Positions 59,510 to 64,000 of a stretch of 64,000 nucleotides of DNA are shown one piece after another. Both the position numbers and the translations under genes were made by a program. The stretch lies in contig CM041548.1 in NCBI GenBank assembly GCA_023238725.1, positions 17,381,752-17,445,751 on the forward strand. Reading direction: 5' to 3'. The first letter of the stretch is position 1. Every line of letters begins with the position of its first letter. The notes below the pieces were generated by a model, which was not told the origin of the DNA, did not search any database, and was given only the letters and a program-made list of their open reading frames with translations. Source of the stretch: Scortum barcoo (taxonomy: Eukaryota > Chordata > Actinopteri > Centrarchiformes > Terapontidae).

Positions 59510-62190
59510 AGAGAGACAGATGGAGGGGTGGAAAGTGACACAGGGAGAGAGGGGAGGAAGAAATGCAAAAAAAGAAAATTAATTTTGAGAAAATAAAGAT
59601 GACATGTCACTAAAAGCATCAAGAAATCTGTCGCCTTGACCAAAACTGTATGTGTAATTAGTCATTGGGAGTCAAATGTTTTATGGCTGTATATAAAACG
59701 ATCCCATTTTAAGATACTGATACTAAAACTATCTTTTATCAAATGAATTACAACCTGCATATATAAACATACAAACCAAACGTACCAAATCATTTTTAAG
59801 CCCTTGCCAAGGGTTAATTGGAAACCTCAACACTTTTTCTTCCTGTGGCAAGAATGAGGATATTGCATAATTAAAAATGATTCCACCACACGCACATTGT
59901 CCAGAGTCCTTCTGATTGTAAACAAGCAAAAGAGTTGACACCCTAACTTCATTCCAAGCTGTCAACACTGCTCCACCCTAGAACACCATCTGCTTAACAC
60001 GGCAGCACAATTCATGCAACTTCCCGTCCCTTTCACAACTCCAGTATACTGCTACTCATCATGTGGCCTAAATATATCAGATTTACCGATAATAATATAC
60101 GAAGCCAGTGGGAGCCAACAAAACCAACATAGGGAACATTTACCTCTCTTTAAACAGCGCCATATATCTATATATTGTTACAAAAAGTTAGAGATAACAT
60201 AAATTGACGGGACAAAAAAAGATGTAAAATTATCTTGGGTGACCTCCCGGTGTGACCCTGGTGTCCCCCTGTCAGATATTTTAAAAAACAGCATGCAAAC
60301 ATTGATTGAGGAGATAGAGGTGATGCTATTCTGATGATTATGTGCGCATGTTTTGTTGAGCCGTGATGACAAAGGACAATGGAACATTAGGCTGTCTGTC
60401 ACAGCCATCTACCAGGTTGATTTAACTGGGTGTGCCTGCTCGAATTCCTCCCTCTGTGATGGATAGTTGTAGTATGAGAGGCAAAGACAACATTCAAAGT
60501 GGAGTCTTAGTGGAGTCTTAGTGCAGTCTGTAGTGGGTGGACAGGGTAATTTTGTGTTAAGACGCACTGAAAGTTTACTACATTAAAGGTGTTAAACCAG
60601 ATATAATATGTTTTTGTTTTAAATCACAGCAGTGCTAGTAATTCAATAAACTACCATTAAAAACTTAACAGAAACCTCTGAATCTAAATCTTCTCTCTCT
60701 ATATCTCAAATCTCTCAGTCTTTGGCTTCCAAATAAAAAAAAACACTATCCTCATAAACAATAAAACTAATGCTTGTGAAAAAAACTGACTGGACATTAA
60801 AAATCAGCCCCTCCTTCCAATAATTCCAACCTGTTTTCACTGCAAGTTTGAAGTATTTTTTTAAAATTAAAAGTGAAATTAGGTAACTTTTAACATAAGA
60901 AATAACACGATCTTCCCATTACAAACTATATGTTGATTTCACAAGCAATTAAATGCAATTCAATACACAGCGGTCTGGTGACCAGCAGGTTAAGGCAGCT
61001 GATGTTGGCTAATTTTAGACAGATTTAGCTGACACTGACATTGTCATATCATTGACTTTCAGGTCAAGTGACAAACGTAATGACTCCTCTCTACCTGTGC
61101 TGCTTTTAAACAATCTTTAAACATTTATCATTTTCCTGTAATTGTCAGTTATAGCCTCTGCCGCTGCTGTGAAGCAAAATAACTATCTTTAACGTTTAAC
61201 GTCTTTAAAGCTTTTACGGTTAAAATTCATTTGCTCTGGCACAACAAGTTGGCATGAAAGACATCACCGCTGTTTGGTAGTCACATGAGCACTCGTGCTC
61301 CAAAAAAGCGTGTTGAGTGCCACACCTGAATGATTCAAATTTTTTTTTTTTTCAATGTGAACAGACATTTACTCTTTATCAAACAAGCCACTTTCAATGA
61401 ACCACGTCCAGCAAGAGTTGCCTCCCAGATTGCAGAGCTCTGATAAAATCTCTTGTGTTCTGGTCCACTGTGAATGATCAAACCCGTGCGGCTGACACTG
61501 ATCACAACGCCCTTTTTAAGGTCAGTTACATCACACTTAAAGCCCATTTGGCATCAAATGTTTGCACGCAAAGTAAAAGTTCAAATCTTCAGCTCACTGC
61601 ACACTTTTGACCACCACCTCTGAGAGCTTACATATTTTTAACACACACAGATTACACATACCCCACTGCTTTCACACAATCACCTCCTGAACTTCATGCC
61701 AACATGCTGTACTGTATGTAGCTGCAGCCAAATAAATGAATTACAATTTAAGAACTAAAACATATGAGTAGGATTAGTTTGTTTCTCTGTGCCATCTGTC
61801 TCAGATATAAAGCCAGAGCATAATTTAGCTTCACCGCAACACAGCAGGTTAGTAAAGCACTGGCGCCCTCTGCTGGAGGGAATAAAAGTCTTCGTTTCTC
61901 AGTTGAACTCTGTCTTACATCTACTGAAAATATGTGACAAACAAGACCGAGCTAATTCAAATAAAAATCAAATCACAGTGCTGCGGACATACATACAAGT
62001 ATACAAAGATCACAAGTGACTTCACTGAACTTCATGTGTTGTGTGCATGTATGTGTGTGTGTTATTTTTTGTGATATGGTGCCCTCTAGAGCCCAGTAGT
62101 CTTCTAAGTTGTTCACCTGAAGTCTTTGTGAGTAGAACTCATTTGGGGTTGTATAAGAGTGGTTATTAAAAATCTTAGTGTGTTTAAAAA
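59510..62190. other. no recognised gene; probably CRYBG2-like intron or upstream region
   Basis: Open frames here are short and lack splice signals or family resemblance. A CTCF-like core at 61863-61876 is listed separately. Confidence 0.45.
61863..61876 (-). promoter_or_regulatory. CTCF-like core motif, - orientation
   Basis: The minus strand reads CCAGCAGAGGGCGC, a full match to the CTCF core CCASYAGRKGGCRS. It is oriented toward the match at 321-334. Confidence 0.5.
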
Positions 62191-62193
62191 AAA

Positions 62194-62395
62194 GTTGGTA
62201 GAGTGCGTGCGCCCACGTATGAGGCCATGGGCTTCACCGCAGTGGCCCCAGGATTGATTCCCATGTCCTGGGGCCCATTTGCTGCACGTCTTCCCCTCTC
62301 TCTCTCTCTCCCACCTTTCCTGTCACTCTTCAGCTGTCCTATGTATAATAGAAGCTAGAAAAGCCCAAAAGAAATAATAAAAAAAAACAAAAAAA
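62194..62395 (+). mobile_element. tRNA-derived SINE of a common fish type
   Basis: Starts with a tRNA-like head: an A-box-like TTGGTAGAGTGCGTGCG and a B-box-like GGATTGATTCCC about 55 bp later. The body contains TTTGCTGCACGTCTTCCCC, a CT run and CACCTTTCCTGTCACTCTTC, and the tail has AAAAGCCCAAAAGAAATAAT. These tail phrases are shared by abundant SINEs of spiny-rayed fishes. The copy is diverged; no target-site duplication was established. Confidence 0.75.
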
Positions 62396-62399
62396 CAGT

Positions 62400-63700
62400 A
62401 GATAGATAAAACTGGGCTTATTTGCATGGCGTATATTTGAGTTTTCTGTGTCTTTGTGAGTAAGGGAGGCTGTAATTATGCTTGGAAGACCCAAATGGGG
62501 GTTTCGACTTGTCACACAGGTGGAATGTAACTGCATCTGAAGTCACCTGAAATTAAGTCATTTTACTTTGCCCCCAAGGATATTCTTGTTCAGACAAGTT
62601 TCTGACCTCATGTTTGCTGAGAGAAAACCCTCAGGTCTGAGAAATAACGTGCCACAAAACAAGTCCTCCAATATTCTCTGCATATCGTTTGATAGAATCT
62701 GAAAACACTGGAGGGACTAAAGCAAATTGAGAATTTAAATTTAAACAAGTATGCTTGACATTTGTCGCCCCCAGGGAGTCATATCAAGCTTCAACTGAGC
62801 CTCATCCTCTCAAGCAGCAGACATGTTATTGCTTAACCTACATCCAGAGTAAAATATCTGCCTTGTCTTAATCCCCGAAAGGATATGGAGACATTTTACA
62901 GCTACAGAGTGAAGTAAAATGCTTAAAAAAAAACCCCAAAACAATATAAACTGATGAGGAAAAACATCACTACAAAAAGGGGGTCATGTCAGGGTGGGGC
63001 AAAACAGTGAGTCTTAAAACTGGTTACTAGTCTGGCAATCAGCCTTTAGCTTTTTAATTGGCATGTCTCAGAGAACATGTGACAGTTTTTATTGCTTATA
63101 ATTATGGCCATAATCATCCTGTGTAATTAAGGCCCATATTTTATTAATGAATTATGATTTCCGGATGTCTGTGCATATTTTACATAGCACAAATGTACTT
63201 CTCTCACACACACTGTGGTGTCTATTTTTCCTACTTTGTGTGTGTTCTCTTTTGTAACGCCGCTATTTTACAAGGCCACATTATACTACTACAATACTGA
63301 TATATGTTAACCTCTGATGATCATTATGCAAAGGAAAGTGCCAGAAAACACCACAACAGAAGAAAGTACCTGAAAGCACCAAAGCAATTGCCATGTAATG
63401 ATGTTTAAAGGGTGTTGTCTCAAGGAAAAGGTTAAAGTAACAATAAAGTGGTTTTGGACATGTTTTTTAAAAAAAAACAACCAATAGAAATTCTGACTCC
63501 ATTAGATATGAAACTTATATGAAATGCAAGCCTCAGGCCTCCCCATGAGGTAACCCAGACTCATTAAAAAACAGCCTTATCTAATATGAGGCAGGAAAGG
63601 TAACTTTAAGACACCAATAAAAAAAACACACCCAAAATATTGTAAAATGAGAGAAAAGGGGCAAGGCAAGACATGCCCCCAGGTCTAAAACACACCTACA
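62400..63700. other. no recognised gene
   Basis: AT-rich, with scattered short open frames without support. It could include the upstream part of the LTR-like element described next. Confidence 0.4.
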
Positions 63701-63704
63701 ACCT

Positions 63705-63835
63705 GCAATATAAAAGATGATGTACTGGTGGTGAGAACTAAGCCCATGCTTTATGCTCCGTGTTGAAGAATAAAGCTCTCTAGGACTCAACTTTGCTGGA
63801 CTCCAGTGCTTATTTGACTCTGCAATCTTTCCTCA
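63705..63835 (+). mobile_element. possible LTR fragment (TATA box plus close poly(A) signal)
   Basis: TATAAAAG at 63709-63716 is followed 52 bp later by AATAAA (63769-63774) and then a pyrimidine-rich stretch ending TCTTTCCTCAG. This spacing resembles the U3-R-U5 layout of a retroviral-type LTR. No gag, pol or env frame is visible, and the left boundary and repeat partner were not found. An ordinary short promoter is an alternative. Confidence 0.3.
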
Positions 63836-64000
63836 GAAGAAGATTTGAACACTTAGAAACATCTTGAAGAAAAGACTTAGAGAATAAAGAGTAAGGTGCG
63901 GAGGCTTGGGCAGGACCGGACTTAGTCTCCAACTGGCCCTTTACTGAGTCTACAGTCCAGCCTGAAAAATCCAAAAATCATCAACACGGGAAAAATGTAT

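Noticed and set aside
61335..61547. 70-codon minus-strand frame beginning MGFKCDVTDLKKGVV
   Set aside because: I considered a transposase or exon fragment, but found no acceptor, donor or recognisable motif.
62194..62262. tRNA gene
   Set aside because: The A-box and B-box are degenerate and followed by a SINE body and tail, so this is the tRNA-derived head of a retroposon.
1..64000. CRISPR array, operon or other bacterial system
   Set aside because: No regularly spaced repeats with unique spacers; genes are intron-rich vertebrate families.

Overview
The window looks like nuclear DNA from a ray-finned (teleost) fish. The genes are split into short exons with GT/AG borders, vertebrate families sit in an 8q24/1p36.11-like order, and there are CA/AT microsatellites and a tRNA-derived SINE of a common fish type. 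There is no sign of bacterial organisation. I rebuilt exons by hand from splice signals, reading phase and family resemblance, so borders are inferred, not transcript-proven.

Layout, left to right. (1) 522-4082 (+): the last six coding exons of an EXT1-type exostosin, a heparan sulfate co-polymerase, with a poly(A) signal at 4631. (2) 6559-10189 (-): complete med30, Mediator subunit 30, tail-to-tail with the exostosin gene, with a CpG/ETS-type promoter near 10690. (3) 10.7-15.2 kb: gene-poor spacer with a perfect 36-bp palindrome and an AT microsatellite. (4) 15297-22545 (+): three small two-exon genes in tandem. Each has its own TATA box, a signal-peptide exon, and an exon encoding a Ser/Thr/Pro-rich, mucin-like stalk with a hydrophobic GPI-type tail. 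They resemble CD52 (CAMPATH-1). (5) 23355-28039 (-): a complete annexin in which three of the four calcium loops are degraded or deleted. (6) 31437-59500 (-): a very large beta/gamma-crystallin-domain gene, CRYBG2/AIM1L-like, with 22 exons visible. It has a long disordered N-terminal region, twelve crystallin motifs encoded one per exon, and a C-terminal ricin-type trefoil. Its 5' end is not in view. (7) 59.5-64 kb: no recognisable gene; a SINE and a possible LTR fragment.

The neighbourhood combines the human 8q24 pair EXT1-MED30 with the human 1p36.11 pair CD52-CRYBG2. These are paralogous regions, so the window is probably one copy of that ancestral block. The genes are not a pathway or operon. 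They share position only: a housekeeping pair on the left, then a cluster of surface glycoproteins, an annexin and a crystallin-fold protein.

The most unusual points are the fast-evolving trio of CD52-like genes (one with a 60-bp coding tandem repeat and a frame break at a C7 run), the calcium-loop-poor annexin, and six frame breaks confined to a few exons. Those breaks could be assembly indels or real variation. Strong CTCF-like cores near both ends point toward each other.
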